Shown piece by piece: positions 36,157 to 47,950 of a DNA stretch of 64,000 nt (position 1 is the first letter of the stretch; each line of letters begins with the position of its first letter). The notes beneath the pieces were generated by a model. It ran no database searches. It was not told the origin of the DNA and saw only the letters and a program-made list of their open reading frames with translations. The translations under genes were made by a program, and so were the position numbers. The DNA is from Rhizophagus clarus (taxonomy: Eukaryota; Glomeromycota; Glomeromycetes; Glomerales; Glomeraceae): the NCBI GenBank assembly GCA_015698045.1, contig BLAL01000011.1, positions 312,501 through 376,500 on the forward strand, given 5' to 3'.

Positions 36157-36888
36157 TTATCGCCCTTTTCAATTTAGTGCGACCCCCTGATTTTTAGCAT
36201 GTCATATACAGGAAAATCGATTTTCAGTTTTCATGTGATAATCAGCCAATAAGACTTTATGTTATTGTTGTCACATGATTAGTTGTATTTACGCGTCGAA
36301 GAAAAAAATGGTAGAAATGAAATTATTTTACAATAAAAAGAACAGAATAAAAGTAAAATATTAAATATATCATTACAAGAGAACAACTGCTTTAAAGTTA
36401 TTTTAATCTAACAATATGCCTGTTTATATATTATTAACCATTAAACATTATATTATTAAAATATAAACTCTGTGTTCTATATCTGATATTTATTTGTTGA
36501 AAACCTACAAAAAGACATAATAAGTCGTTAGTTAATAAATCTTCAAGCTTTATATATAAGTTCAAACTTCTTAAAAAGTTTATAAAAATAAATAAATCTT
36601 CTATTTTTTAAGAGATTTAACATAAAAAAGAAATCAAAGGAAATCTCAGGAAATCTCTCAAACTTAATAGTTTGAAAACCAACTTTAGTTCCATACCTGA
36701 AACTTTGTAAATATGTAGTTTAATATAAAACGTTTCTGAAATCACAGGAAATCACAAGAGAGTTAACATAATAGAAAAGGTTTACTAGAACGGTTTGCGA
36801 AAAAATGGAGGAAATCGGAGAAATCAAAAGTGATTTACATATATTGTTACACGATCAGGGGGTCGCACTAAATTGAAAAGGGCGATAA
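36157..36888. mobile_element. Non-autonomous element with perfect 35-bp terminal inverted repeats
   Basis: 36157-36191 (TTATCGCCCTTTTCAATTTA...) is the exact reverse complement of 36854-36888. The 660-bp inner region has no recognisable gene. The perfect ends suggest recent insertion. The target duplication is not clear; the flanks are TAACTA on the left and TTAATA on the right. Confidence 0.88.
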
Positions 36889-37514
36889 TTAATAAATGTA
36901 TTATTAGATTATTAGTTAGGTAACGTAATTTGGTATTAAGTGATGATTTGAGTAACATACAGTATCTCTTGTTGTATTCCCTTATTATATTGAAAAGAGA
37001 TTTTTCTCCCATTATGCATTTTTCCAATTTACATAATTTACATCATCCATATTATAATCGTTATGTATACAAACTCCTGTAGTGTTACCGATTTATTTAT
37101 TTATTTATTTAACATTATTTATTATAAACAACCAATCAGAAATAATAGTTCTCGTCTAATATGCTTACTCATATGAAAACTGCAAAAGGTTATGCGAAAT
37201 TACGTTTTAACGGAAATAATGATTTTTTTAATCATATTTGGAATTTTAAATAGGTGATAAATTCTTTCAAATCAAAAAATTTAGCTAAAATTATTTCCGG
37301 GTCCACAATATAATGTCAAATTATCGAATTTTATGACCGGCTAAAATTTTTATTTTTGACGTTTCGCACGTTTTTTTTTGGCGTAAACATAAAAATCTTT
37401 TCGTGTGCATGCATGAAAAGCAACTTTTTTTTGGCGTAAACATAAAATTTTTTTGCATGCATGAAAGCATCTGATTGGTCAGTTTGATCAATTAATTAAA
37501 TGATCAACAAATTG
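36889..37514. other. Upstream region of the 37576 gene
   Basis: No gene. It includes a direct duplication (37371-37419 and 37425-37466) of a unit with TTTTTTTTGGCGTAAACATA and then GCATGCATGAAA. Confidence 0.5.
37371..37466. repeat. Two direct copies of a GGCGTAAACAT unit
   Basis: Each copy has TTTTTTTTGGCGTAAACATA, a T-rich stretch and the palindrome TGCATGCATGAAA. They lie 50-150 bp before a TATA-like box, so they could be upstream regulatory repeats. That role is inferred from position only. Confidence 0.6.
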
Positions 37515-37522
37515 TATAAAAA
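37515..37522 (+). promoter_or_regulatory. TATA-like box
   Basis: TATAAAAA lies 61 bases before the ATG at 37576. The spacing suits a fungal core promoter with a short leader. Confidence 0.5.
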
Positions 37523-37575
37523 AGCTTTATGTTTCAAATCAATTCCTTACAACTTTTAACTAACTACGAACGCAA

Positions 37576-38139
37576 ATGGCTGATTCAAGTCTTAACCCTT
37601 CTCCAAATCTTACTCCTCATGATGATGATAATTATAACACATCATCAAATATTAAGGAATCGAATGAAAATATATCTCACGCAACATCAACTATTCAGCG
37701 ACATGATGAGTACATTAATATTAATCAAGAAAGTGCTATTATGTCAGAATATTCGTTCTTTTATAGACCATGCAACGATTTTCAAATTTATCATATAACT
37801 TGTAGAGAAAAATTCTCTGACGAACTTATATCTCGATTATTAAATAATTGTTTATATTCATCTCATTATTTTTATTCAGATGACCTTTTTGTATTCTATT
37901 TTCAACAAACCAATGATAAAAAAATTTACCAAATAACTTGTGAAATGGTTCCACACTCAGTTACTGTTCAATATTTAAATTTAAATATTTACGGTATTGA
38001 ATTAAAGCAAAATGAACAGCAACAACAACATCAGCAAGAATTTTCCAATAAACACAAAGAAAACTTAGAGTTTCATTTGAAACAGTTTCTTTTTGGTTAT
38101 TTGCACCAAAAGAAGATAATTACATCGATGAACATATGA
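37576..38139 (+). CDS. Unknown 187-residue protein, lineage-specific family
   Basis: A single-exon frame from an ATG in good context (CGCAAATGGC). The N-terminal third is polar and low-complexity (Ser, Asn, Asp, His; residues about 1-55). The centre (about 58-150) looks folded and contains a motif seen twice, FQIYHITCREKF and KKIYQITCEMVP, so it may be an internal duplication of a beta-rich unit. Near residue 160 is a Gln-rich patch (EQQQQHQQE). The C-terminus is amphipathic. There is no signal peptide. I do not recognise the family. The decayed copy at 33700 shows that a small family exists in this region. A TATA-like box lies 61 bases upstream. Confidence 0.75.
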   Translation: MADSSLNPSPNLTPHDDDNYNTSSNIKESNENISHATSTIQRHDEYININQESAIMSEYSFFYRPCNDFQIYHITCREKFSDELISRLLNNCLYSSHYFYSDDLFVFYFQQTNDKKIYQITCEMVPHSVTVQYLNLNIYGIELKQNEQQQQHQQEFSNKHKENLEFHLKQFLFGYLHQKKIITSMNI

Positions 38140-39115
38140 ATATTTCAGTAGTAAATAACTTGTGAAATGATTATTTTTAGATTATCTACGGTGAAACCGT
38201 GTATTTATAGTAGAAATAATCAACCGGTAGTCGGTGAATCTTTCCAATTACTACTATACTTGTTTTTATCTTTATATATTTTTATTTTTATTGTTATTTA
38301 TTGTTTTTATTATTTATTGTATTTAAATAAACTTATTTTAACGGGTAGAACTGGTATATTACTTTATTATGAAAATAAAATAAATTTTCCTTACGAATGA
38401 TTTTTTTTTAAGTCGAATACAACTAGGAATCATGCTACTAATTTTTAAGAAGCTGATCTAACAACCCTAGTGTATAGCTCTGCTAAAAAATAGAAGCTTC
38501 TTGTCAATTCATTAACGAGTCATTTACTGAATTTAAAAACGATGGATCCAAAAATACAAAAAAAGAATGAAATAACCTAAAAAGAATATAAGCGGTTTGC
38601 CTGAGATAGAAAGGAGTCTCGTAACAGGATCACTCTGAGATTAAAAATTGTAAAATAAAAAAAAAATACATATACTATTAAATAGTTAATTGTGCGTAGG
38701 AGACGATTTTTTGGTGGCCCATGCATTTTTATCCATTAACATCTTATCACCTAATGACCCCTGCTTTTTTTTGATTACATATCACTTTCTTTTGTAACAC
38801 TGATGATCTATCAACTATTATTTTCTTTTTTTTTCCGCAATAAAAATGAAAAAAATTATTTTATTAAAAAAAATTTATTTAAAGTAAAATTTAAATTGGT
38901 ATGACAGACTTTAGCGGTTGTCGTTTCCTAGTTTATTTCTAAGTTCTTTAGGAAATAAGGAAATTCGACATGTCTTCATGTCTCCTAAATTTCATGGATG
39001 ATTTTCCTAACTAAATTACGTAAAAATTAAATTAATTCACAGATAATATTGTAATAATTTATTCATTTCTAAAAAAAAAATTGTAACAATTTCTTCATAG
39101 AATTAAAGAAAATGA
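38140..39115. other. Intergenic region, no gene supported
   Basis: A hydrophobic ATG frame at 38167-38400 lies in very AT-rich sequence and reads like random membrane-type residues, so it is not called. Nothing else was recognised. Confidence 0.4.
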
Positions 39116-39277
39116 ATTCATGTCAAATATTTAATTGTTCCGAAAGATAAGCGTTTTTTGCAAGTCAGTGATATTGAAAATCATTTGACGGTCTCATACT
39201 CCGTTTATTTTACCGGAATAACAGGCGAAATTTATCCGATGCTCGTTACCGTTGATCTTGAAAATGATCAACAATAA
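39116..39277 (+). pseudogene. Orphan coding fragment
   Basis: A 53-codon open stretch lies between two stops. It has good protein-like composition and mixed codon use, for example RFLQVSDIENHLTVSYSVYF and then GEIYPMLVTVDLEND. There is no ATG at its start, and I see no convincing upstream exon. It is probably the end of a broken gene. The family is unknown. Confidence 0.4.
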
Positions 39278-39587
39278 CTGAACGAGATATAAAAAATAAT
39301 TTACATATGTTTATATATATGCATCAATTATTTAAAATCAAGCTATAATATTTATTTAATAATTTAAAAATGGTACATACTTACTATACTGTACATAAAA
39401 AGAAAAAAAATAAAAAAATATACTGTACATAGAAAACTACTTCATATAATCAAAAGGCTTATTTTAAAAAATTATATATACATAAAAAATTCATATGATC
39501 AAAAAGGCTTAGTTCATATTCATATATGCCAGGATTTGAAAGTCTAGAATCAGAAATTTAGCCAATCAAATAAAAAAAAAAAAAATC

Positions 39588-40830
39588 TAAGGAATATCAA
39601 GAAACGATGTACTACATTTAGCACTGGACCGCATCGCATCCCAAAAAATTTCGTCGAAAGTCTAATGAATTTATTCCGCAACCATAAAAACCAAATCATC
39701 TTACCATCACTCTTATCCAAAAGCTTCGACCTAAAAATGGGAATCATCCAAGGAGAAGTTTGCTCACCTTTACTTTGGATCATTTATTATGATCCAATGT
39801 TTGAAGCAATAGAAAAATTAAACAAAGGAGGAATTACGCTACAAGCTGCAATTCCTAAATCAATTCATCACTTAGACGAGGTTCATATCCAACAAGAAAA
39901 CATCAAGTTATTGGGATACCTCGATGACATGACGTGGACCGAAAATTCAATAACTGAGCTTTCTAAATCTTTAAACATAGCAGACGACTTCTACAAACTA
40001 GCAAACATTAAAATTAACAAAGAAAAGTGCTAACTACTCACAAACGACAAACAACTAGTAAAAGCCGGACACGTAGAATTATCCTTTGGTAACGACAATA
40101 TAAACGTAGAAATCATCAAAAAAGATAACACAGTAAGAATTTTAGGCGCTTACTTTAATGCTTACAACAATCACAAACAAACATTTAGCAAAATTAAAAA
40201 ATTAATAATAACACAATTCGTCCGTTTATTAACACCAAAAAAATTATCAAACGACATGGTAAGCTATGTCATAGAAACAGTAATATACCCCAGATTAGAA
40301 TATTTAACACAAAACATAGCCCTTCCAACCTCGCTCACCACGTTCATTAACATCAAACTTCGTTCGTTCTTTAAAAACATTACCAATCTAGCTCGTTTTA
40401 CACTAAACGATCTAGTTCATTCCCCCTTATTTCATACACACAAAAATATAGTTGACTTTCTAACAAAAGCCAAAGCGTCACTCTTAATTGCACAAGCAAA
40501 CATTCCCTCAGACGAACAATGTTTCAAAATATTGTCTATATTATCTCAATTAAAATTTTGGTACCCTCATCACCTTTCAAACTCATTCAAACATTCAAAA
40601 AACCACATCCGTCATTCAACACATTTGAAAATATCATTTTCATATTAAAATATTATAATATAGAATTCAATTCATCTTGGTCGTTTCATATAAAAGGAGG
40701 TTCTGCTCCAATAATTGATTATTTAATTAATACACCTAAATTGTTTAACCATATTAATAGTTTGAAAAAGAAAAATATTATATATTTAGATCAAATAACG
40801 CAGCCAGACGGGGTATTCCTTATGACCTGA
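39588..40830 (+). pseudogene. LINE reverse transcriptase remnant
   Basis: Key motifs are LHLALDRI near 39610, GIIQGEVCSPLLW near 39740 and the catalytic-type box LGYLDDMTW near 39920. The frame is broken by a shift near 39640 and by an in-frame TAA at 40031, after which it reads on (TNDKQLVKAGHVEL...) to about 40640. A further shift near 40520-40650 follows. The upstream finger and endonuclease parts are absent. It would have copied LINE RNA into the genome. Confidence 0.88.
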
Positions 40831-40875
40831 AAAAATATTAAACGTTCGCTCACGTCAAAAAAAGGACGAACACCT

Positions 40876-42834
40876 TTGTGGTATCAACGTTTACTCGACA
40901 CCATCATAATAAATCCACACACTTTACGCCTTATCAACGAACTAAATATTTCACACCCGACAAACTCATCAGGCAGGAGACCAAGATCTAATCCTACTTC
41001 AACAACATCAATTGTGAAAGGATGCAACGAATGGGTCGCATTTTGGGACCTGACACTAAAAAACATTATTATTAGACGTATAGTAGAAAAAACTATACCA
41101 ACAAAACCTGTCCAACTATATTCATCGAACACTGGAATCCAGTTACGCCTTCAATTTTAATTAACAAGTCGTCCACTCCCCGATCAACCCTTCATTCATT
41201 AACCAAATGTCAAGGATGCAAATTACACTCCCCATATTTTACAGGTTCATTTACCCACATTTGTGTTATTATCAAATTATTAGCCAACGTACTAGTAATA
41301 GAAGTCACAACCTCCCCTTCTAGACTAGCATTTAACTTTGATATCCCAGATTCGTCAGTACCTAACAAAAAGACTTATTTTTTTATCCTTTCCCTTACAT
41401 ACTTTACGTGCCCAAGTGTTGGCAGATCATCATACACATACTAATTCACCCGTTTCTCTTTCCCATACAGCAGATCATAATATGACGAATACATTTAATA
41501 ATCCACCTTTTAATAGTAGTTTACATTCATGCAAATTTTTAGATTTATTTTTTTTAGATAGTAACTCATCAATCACCCTCAATCAAATAGCACATTTAAT
41601 ATCAAATCAAACTAATATCACTTTTTATACTGATGGTTCGTGTTTCACTGACCATAGTACTACCCCAAGCATGGGTCTAAGATGGATTATCACAAACCTC
41701 CCTGACCTTAACCTGGATGAATTATGCTTTTCATGTAAAGCGAACAAGTTCCCATCTTCAACCAAAGCTGAAGCACTTGCGCTAGCCAGCGCCCTAGCAG
41801 TTTGCCCACCACATGCTTCTGTGATTATTAACACTGATTCAAAGTGCATTATAGATACTTTTAATTACCTGCGATCAAAACTGCCAACTCGAAAACTTTC
41901 AAAATCACATAATTATCTTATTTGGCAAGCAGTATTTAAAATCATCCAGTCACATCACCTGTCTGTTATTTTAGTTAAAGTCAAAGCCCACTCAAACGAC
42001 CAATTTAACGACAAAGCTGACGTCTTAGCTAATCAAGGCCGCTCTTCACAATCCTACATCGATATTCGGCCAACTTCAGTTAACCTTAACGCATACTATA
42101 GCTGGAATTTACCAACTAAACTTAATCTGGAGAAAGTCACTCCGTTAGTTATAGATCGTAACATTCGACATGCCATTGCAGACATCACTAGTTTCCAATG
42201 GATCAACAAATTTTTAGCCCACCACCGAATTACCGATATACGGAATGCTTCGTATAACAACGCAATTGATTGGAAATTTACAAGGGAATGGTTTAATCAT
42301 AACCCAGTTGATGACTCTCCAACAAGTAGAAAACTTACTAAATTTCGCGCCTGGCAGATAAAAAATTGCTCCAATTTGCTCCCAACAATGGACATCATGG
42401 CTAAATACAATCCTGACTTATTCAAAGATCATCCCCTTTGCTGGCATTGTTCAGCTACGCCAGAAACTAATTCGCACCTATGGTTATGTCCTATTATTTT
42501 AAAAAGAATCAAACCGTTACTAAAACAACTTACCTTGCGCTTCATCGCCATAGTACAAGCGTCAGCTGACACACTGGTGATTGATATTTCGAATACCTTT
42601 CGCACTAACCCCATATTTGGATGGAGTTTTAAATCAAATGACCACACATTACCAGCTACAACAGACCATGCATTTTATTTAACGTGCAGAGGCTTTTGTA
42701 CTAACGTATTTACTTCAATTTTTACAAAATTTTTCATTGGCAAGTTATGTCGCAAAAGCAATCAACTTTTATTGAAACTTTTCAGTGAATTATCACTTTT
42801 CTTAAACAAATTATTTGGAAATCACGAAATTTAA
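40876..42834 (+). pseudogene. LINE C-terminal part with RNase H domain
   Basis: The first part (40876-41160) continues the LINE protein and ends at a stop. After a frameshift near 41340 a long frame runs to 42834. RNase H acidic residues are all readable: YTDGSC near 41627, SSTKAEALALASAL near 41755, NTDSKC near 41830, and a final Asp in NDKADVLANQG near 42008. The motif CWHC, then His and Cys (ETNSHLWLCP), at 42440-42490 fits the zinc knuckle found after RNase H in some LINEs. It would degrade the RNA strand during reverse transcription. The frame starts with TTG, so no independent start is claimed. Confidence 0.85.
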
Positions 42835-42837
42835 TTT

Positions 42838-43226
42838 TTAAGCGTTGGAAATTAGAACGCAATATCACTAAAAAACTTCTCAAATCAAAGAAACCAAAGC
42901 AAAAACCACTAAAACGAAAGCGCACATCACAAAATCAAGACAAGCAAAATCAGCGCACGACCGCATCCTTGTCGCATAACTCTAACATGATACCAACAAC
43001 ACAGACACATATAGACCTTTGCCAACACCAATATGATCAGTTACACACAATCACGAATCTCGATGATTACAATAAAACCAAAGAACTTATAGATGCTAAA
43101 GTTGCGTATATAATCGCAACTTCGTCAAATTTTTTACACAATGGTCTGTGGTACAACCATTTAGTTAACAGAGATAGCTATATTTTTTTTAGTTTAGATT
43201 CAATTTTATTCTTTGGGTGGGGTTAA
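42838..43226 (+). pseudogene. 3' end of the LINE reading frame
   Basis: One frameshift separates this stretch from the RNase H frame. It begins with a basic segment (KRWKLERNITKKLLK, KPLKRKRTSQ) and ends with SSNFLHNGLWYNHLVNR, the block shared with the truncated LINE at 14.8 kb. It has no known function beyond the element. Confidence 0.75.
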
Positions 43227-43650
43227 AGTAGTGCTTAATTTTTATTCCCTTTCGCGTTATGTATGGATACCCTTAATATGAGGCTATCCACTTCGTCATT
43301 TCATTATCGGGAAAGAGGCTGGGTTGTTTGACTTGGTTTATTCTTTATGATTATAATTTTAATTTAGTATTTGTATTTACTTTTTTTCTTTTATATGTAC
43401 ATGTACATATTGATGACTCGATCCCCCACTTAAATAAATAAATAAATAAATCATTATTTAAAAAAAACAAGTTCAAAAATTCCGTATACATTCCGTATAT
43501 ATTAATTTTTCCGCATATATTCCATATGCACCAATTTTTTTAAAAAACATTTAAAAATGAATTACATATTAAATAAATGGAATTATCAATAAAAACGTAT
43601 ATCAAACATTTATAAAACGTATCCTTTCCGTACACAGATTTCTTATAGGG

Positions 43651-43800
43651 CTGATAAGTCAGTTATCATCCATAACATAACCAATAACAATCACATAATG
43701 CTTCATAATCACATAGTGTATGTTATATTTTAATATAGACATCAAGATACAATCGATGAAATTTACATAATAAGAATTAAATTTATTTTTCTATTCTAAC
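43651..43800. repeat. Third partial copy of the segment edge
   Basis: GATAAGTCAGTTATCATCCA and the following 130 bases match 46916-46953 joined to 47524-47650. This copy lacks the MITE found there and so acts as its empty site. Confidence 0.85.
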
Positions 43801-43819
43801 CCTATAAAAAATAAGTGTC

Positions 43820-43920
43820 CAGATAATGTCCAGAAAATGTCTGGAAAAATTGTCTAAATAATTGTCTGGAAATTCTGGACACCGTGTGTCCAGAAACTGT
43901 TCTGAAAACACTGTATTTTC
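43820..43920. repeat. GTCCAGA/TCTGGAC palindrome cluster
   Basis: About seven alternating GTCCAGA and TCTGGA motifs, for example GTGTCCAGATAATGTCCAG and CTGGAAATTCTGGACAC. They can form nested stems. It may be an end of an inverted-repeat element, but no partner end was found. Confidence 0.6.
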
Positions 43921-44340
43921 GGGATATTAGGAATTTGTTCTAATATATTCGTTATGCTAAAAAATTTGTTGAATAATTTGGAAATGATCTGCAGGCCAAT
44001 CAAATGCACATAAAAAGCCGATTATTTTATTGATACTTTGTAATAATATATAACAAATAATTTTTTAAAAAAATAAAGTATAATAAAGCAAATTATTTTG
44101 ATGTTACAATAATACCTAGAATTTCTATTAAAATTCTCATTTTTTAAATGAAATTTAAAATATAATAATCAGTTTTTATTAAAATTTCATAAAATTTTCA
44201 AAGTATAATTCAACTTGGGGATTAATTTTACTTATACTATAAAAGACTAGTTAATTAATAAAAAAAAAGTTTGCGTAGGATTACATTTGCGCAATAGTTG
44301 TGCTATTTTATAGGCGGTCGGTGATTTTTTGTAGGCCACT

Positions 44341-46937
44341 GTATAGTTTTTAACAGACGATAATTTTTTTTTCAGGTATGAACAATTGATGATGTTGATA
44401 TTTCTACCAAAGGTTCAAACTTAATATTTTAATACTACAATAAAAATAAAGTAAAGAACAAGTATACACAAAAATAAAATAAAAAGAACAAGTAAACTCA
44501 AATAATAATCTCATAATCTGATTTAATTACTTTCATCTATGACAAAATAAAAATAATAAATTAATTTAATTGGTTAATTTAATAGATTAATATAAAGTAA
44601 ATACCTTTAGAATTAATGGCAAGTTTGGTAAAATCCATTTTTAAAGATTCTATTAAAAAAAATTATTGTTCATTAATATTATATATAAATATAAATTTAA
44701 CATTATAATAAATTACATTTTTTTTACCCGAATATTCTTTATCAAACGAATCACCATTATTGTCTGCATTTTTTGGTTCTGGAAGATTTTTAAAATCTAA
44801 AAGTCTACTTGAATAAACTGCTTGAGGATGTGTTGCATATGAGAGAGTACCAGTGGATAATAATGATGATTGAACCGTTGAAGATGATGATTTTTTATTA
44901 ATTTCATCTACTTCTTTAATTTGTTTCCATATCGCGGTATCTGGTCTAGTAGAACATTTATATAAGTCATATATTAAGTAAAGTAACTCAGCTGCTTTAG
45001 GTCGTTTTGAAGGGTCTACATCCCAACATTGATTAATAATATCAAGAATTAATTGAGGAATTTTATAATTAGACTTTGGCCTCAATCCCTTACAAATTTT
45101 TATTGCTAAGAATTCATCATGAGGTATATCGTGATAAGGAGGTAATCCTGTACAAATTTCATATGCAATAATTCCAAATCCATAAATGTCACTTTCTTGA
45201 GTATAATCTTTCCCTCTTAAAATTTCTGGAGCTACATATGGTAATACTCCATATATTTTCTTTTTATCATTTTGGGAGGATTTAACATTTGCTGGTTGAC
45301 ATAACCCTAAATCAGTAATATAAGCAAATTTATCACTATTTAATAAATTTCCACAATGAAAATCATGGTGAATTAATCCACTATAATGAATTTCGTTAAG
45401 ACCACACGAAATATTATATAACAAAGCCAATTTATTAAGCCAATCTAATGAATTAAAATTAATATTTAGATGATGTCTTAAGCTACGCTCTTTTAAATCC
45501 ATCACCATCATAAAATTATTTGTCTTCGGATCTTTAGTAATACCAAAACAATGAACTACAAAATCAGAAGTTGCTAAAATATTTGATTCAACCTTAAAAG
45601 AAAAATTGTTAGTTTATATTCATAAAGGCTATTAATACTACAATTTAAGGAAATACCTTACTTCTTTTAAAAATTCAGCTGTAATGTCTTGTGAGTTGTG
45701 CAAACACTTTAAAGCAACTTCTCTTTCACCCAATCTTTCCAATTTACCATTTCTATCGATGGAATTTATATTTCCATCTTTCCAAATTGCTTTATAAGTA
45801 GTACCAAATCCTCCTTTTGCTAAATATTGAATATCCTCAAATTTATCATATTCAATCCACTCTATAATCTTGACATAAACTTCGGCTTTTAATTGTGCTT
45901 TTTGAATAAATTCATCGACTTTATGATTTCCACTTGTCCAATTTTTGAAATTTGGTTGAAAAATACAATAATTACACTTATTATAAGAAATGCATATCCG
46001 AAGCTGTTTACATTTTTTACAAAACCCGTACTTTTTATAATAGGTTTTCGATTCTTCATTCAATATTAATTTATTAATTAATGACTCTTGTTCTTTAGTT
46101 AAATCTTCATAATTAAAATCTTTTATTTGTTCAATTACTTCATCACTTAGTTTGATTTCATCCATTTATTATATTGTTTGTTAATTAAATAAAGAATATA
46201 TTATTATTTCATATGTAAAAATAAAAAAAAAAAGAAAAATGGAACGTATGTTGGATTATTACTCTGATGTGGCAATGGTTAAGATCGGCGGCAAACTTAT
46301 CAGAAAAAGGCTAGTTGAAATACACAAAGCCAATTAAATTTATCAGTTTATGCATGTTATTTAAATTTTCCATAATAGGTAAGATTAATAAATACTTTAA
46401 GTGTTGAAGTGCAACGAAATTAAATCATGTGAAATTAGGCTAAACTTTTACACGCCTTCCTTGAAATTGCATTTTAACTGGTTTTTTTATGCAAAATAGT
46501 CAGTTGTATTTATTAAATTATTTATTTAAATATGATAAAGGAATATTTAAGAATAAAAGTTTAAAAATGCAATACTATTAATTAAAGAGCTGGAATCCAA
46601 ACGATGATAATGATTTATCATGTTTATCTTGTAGTCGTTGATATTCTATTATAGCTTATTCATTTGTTTTTATAAAATTAAGGTTGAGTGTAGTTAATAT
46701 TAAAGAATTTATCATTAAAGTGATTATTAAAATGGTTATAAATCATTTTTTCAGTTTTTTTTTAAATATACATTTTTTTAAAACAAAAAGTAAAACCTTG
46801 TAATGGAAAATAATCATGTTTAAATATTTATATGCTATATAATATTTTTATTGTTGTATTGACATGAAACTGATGAAAGATAATATTAACTGATCAAGTG
46901 ACCTTTGGCCACCTGATAAGTCAGTTATCGTCCATAA
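44341..46937. repeat. Segmental duplication, copy A
   Basis: A 2.6-kb block matches 55034-57671 in direct orientation. It includes the whole kinase gene, its introns and both flanks (for example TGGAACGTATGTTGGATTAT about 70 bases upstream of the gene). The flanks match except for small insertions and deletions, so this is a recent DNA-level duplication. Confidence 0.92.
44523..46165 (-). CDS. Protein kinase-like gene, copy A
   Basis: Four exons (45662-46165, 44728-45592, 44605-44649 and 44523-44536) join in phase to 475 residues. The N-terminus is helical (residues 1-40), then comes a Cys module (CKKC, then CNYC) and NWTSGN. The kinase N-lobe has AKGGFGTTYKAIW and VALKCL with the ATP lysine. 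The C-lobe has HHDFHCGN, where His replaces the Arg of HRD, then DLG in place of DFG, APE, and DIYGFGIIAYE. The catalytic Asp and the metal Asp are present, so activity is possible though not proven. The last exon encodes only the final few residues (ESN) before TAA. It belongs to the same family as the four-module gene at 0.7-4.0 kb. The substrate is unknown. Confidence 0.88.
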
Positions 46938-46955
46938 CATAACCAATAACAATTA

Positions 46956-47521
46956 CAGTGGACGAAAAAAATCTTCAGAATAATTTTTCCAGTCAATATC
47001 TAGTTGATAATTGACTTAAAAAATCATGAAATTTTCGATTAATGTAATTTAAAGACACTGAAAAATATTTTTGCTTTAATATACAATGTGTGATTTCTTA
47101 ATAAAAATTTGTGTTATAGACCTGTTTCCATATAAAACTTATTTATTTTTAATGAGTTATAAGTTTTTCAAATTTAACCTTAATTTTATCATTAATGTAC
47201 CATAAAATTTTTAACAGTTACGCTTTATGATACAACAAACAAAATAAAAAAAAATTATTAAATTTGGCTGGATATTTACCATGAAACTGCTTTTTAAAGT
47301 TGCTCAATTAGTCAAAATTAGCTAACTCATTTTTTTCCAATGATTTTTTGGGCAATTTATATTTTAATAGACAGATAGCATGTAGTCTGTTGCTAATATA
47401 CTTTTGATATTTAACTTTTCACATCACGAGGTGGTATATCTACAAATTTTCACATATTACAAACATTTACACATTGCACAATAAATGGAAATGTTTTTCC
47501 AAAGACTTTTTTCGTCTACTG
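46956..47521. mobile_element. Tc1/mariner-type MITE with TA target duplication
   Basis: The left end is CAGTGGACGAAAAAAATC and the right end, reversed, is CAGTAGACGAAAAAAGTC. TA lies directly outside both ends (46954-46955 and 47522-47523). The related segment at 43651-43800 lacks this block and shows the empty site. At 566 bp with no gene it is non-autonomous. The superfamily is inferred from the CAGTG-type ends and the TA target. Confidence 0.88.
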
Positions 47522-47702
47522 TACATAATGTGATAATGCTTCATAATCATGTGGCGGTATGTTATATTTTAATATGGACATCAAGATATAACCGAATTTA
47601 CATGATGAAATTTACATAATAAAAATTAAGTTATTTTTTTATTCTAAGTCTCTAGTAAATAAAGTATCATCGCTATACTCTGTTCTAGCATCACTGATAA
47701 TT

Positions 47703-47950
47703 TTAACCTATATAATGATTCCCCTCTACTTTTTTTTCTATCTTATTAATTTCATTTTCACATTTTTCTTTTAAATCTTCTTCATCTGTAAGTCTGGTAT
47801 TCACACTTTACTAATGTGATTGAATTTCAACATATTATCTGTAATCTGCTTACGGAAATGGTCAACTTCCTTTTCTTCTTCGTTTAATCGAAGCCATTCA
47901 TCCTTTGTTATACCAAAAGCCATCAACTCTTCATCTGTGATATATTTCAA
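47703..47950 (-). pseudogene. Acidic coding remnant, family unknown
   Basis: A protein-like frame (KYITDEELMAFGITKDEW, then LNEEEKEVDHFRKQITDNM) runs from 47950 to a TGA at 47801. A second frame carries on (TRLTDEEDLKEKCENEINK) to a stop at 47703. A single frameshift explains both. It is rich in Glu and Lys and may have formed a coiled coil. No start codon or upstream exon is visible. Confidence 0.5.

Larger units (their letters stand above)
39588..43452 (+). mobile_element. Broken LINE retrotransposon
   Basis: Reverse transcriptase remnants are followed by an RNase H domain, a Cys-Cys-His-Cys motif, a short 3' ORF and a (TAAA)-type tail at 43430-43452. The 5' end is truncated within the reverse transcriptase. 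Several stops and frameshifts make it inactive. Its 3' end belongs to the same family as the fragment at 14579-15580. I could not identify target duplications with confidence. Confidence 0.9.
43453..44522. other. Intergenic region between the LINE and a kinase gene
   Basis: No gene. It contains a partial copy of a segment also found beyond the kinase duplication (43651-43800) and a hairpin-rich GTCCAGA cluster at 43820-43920. Confidence 0.5.

Noticed and set aside
38167-38400. 77-codon frame after the unknown gene
   Set aside because: The composition follows the AT-rich background (Leu, Tyr, Phe, Ile), with no membrane-protein family resemblance.
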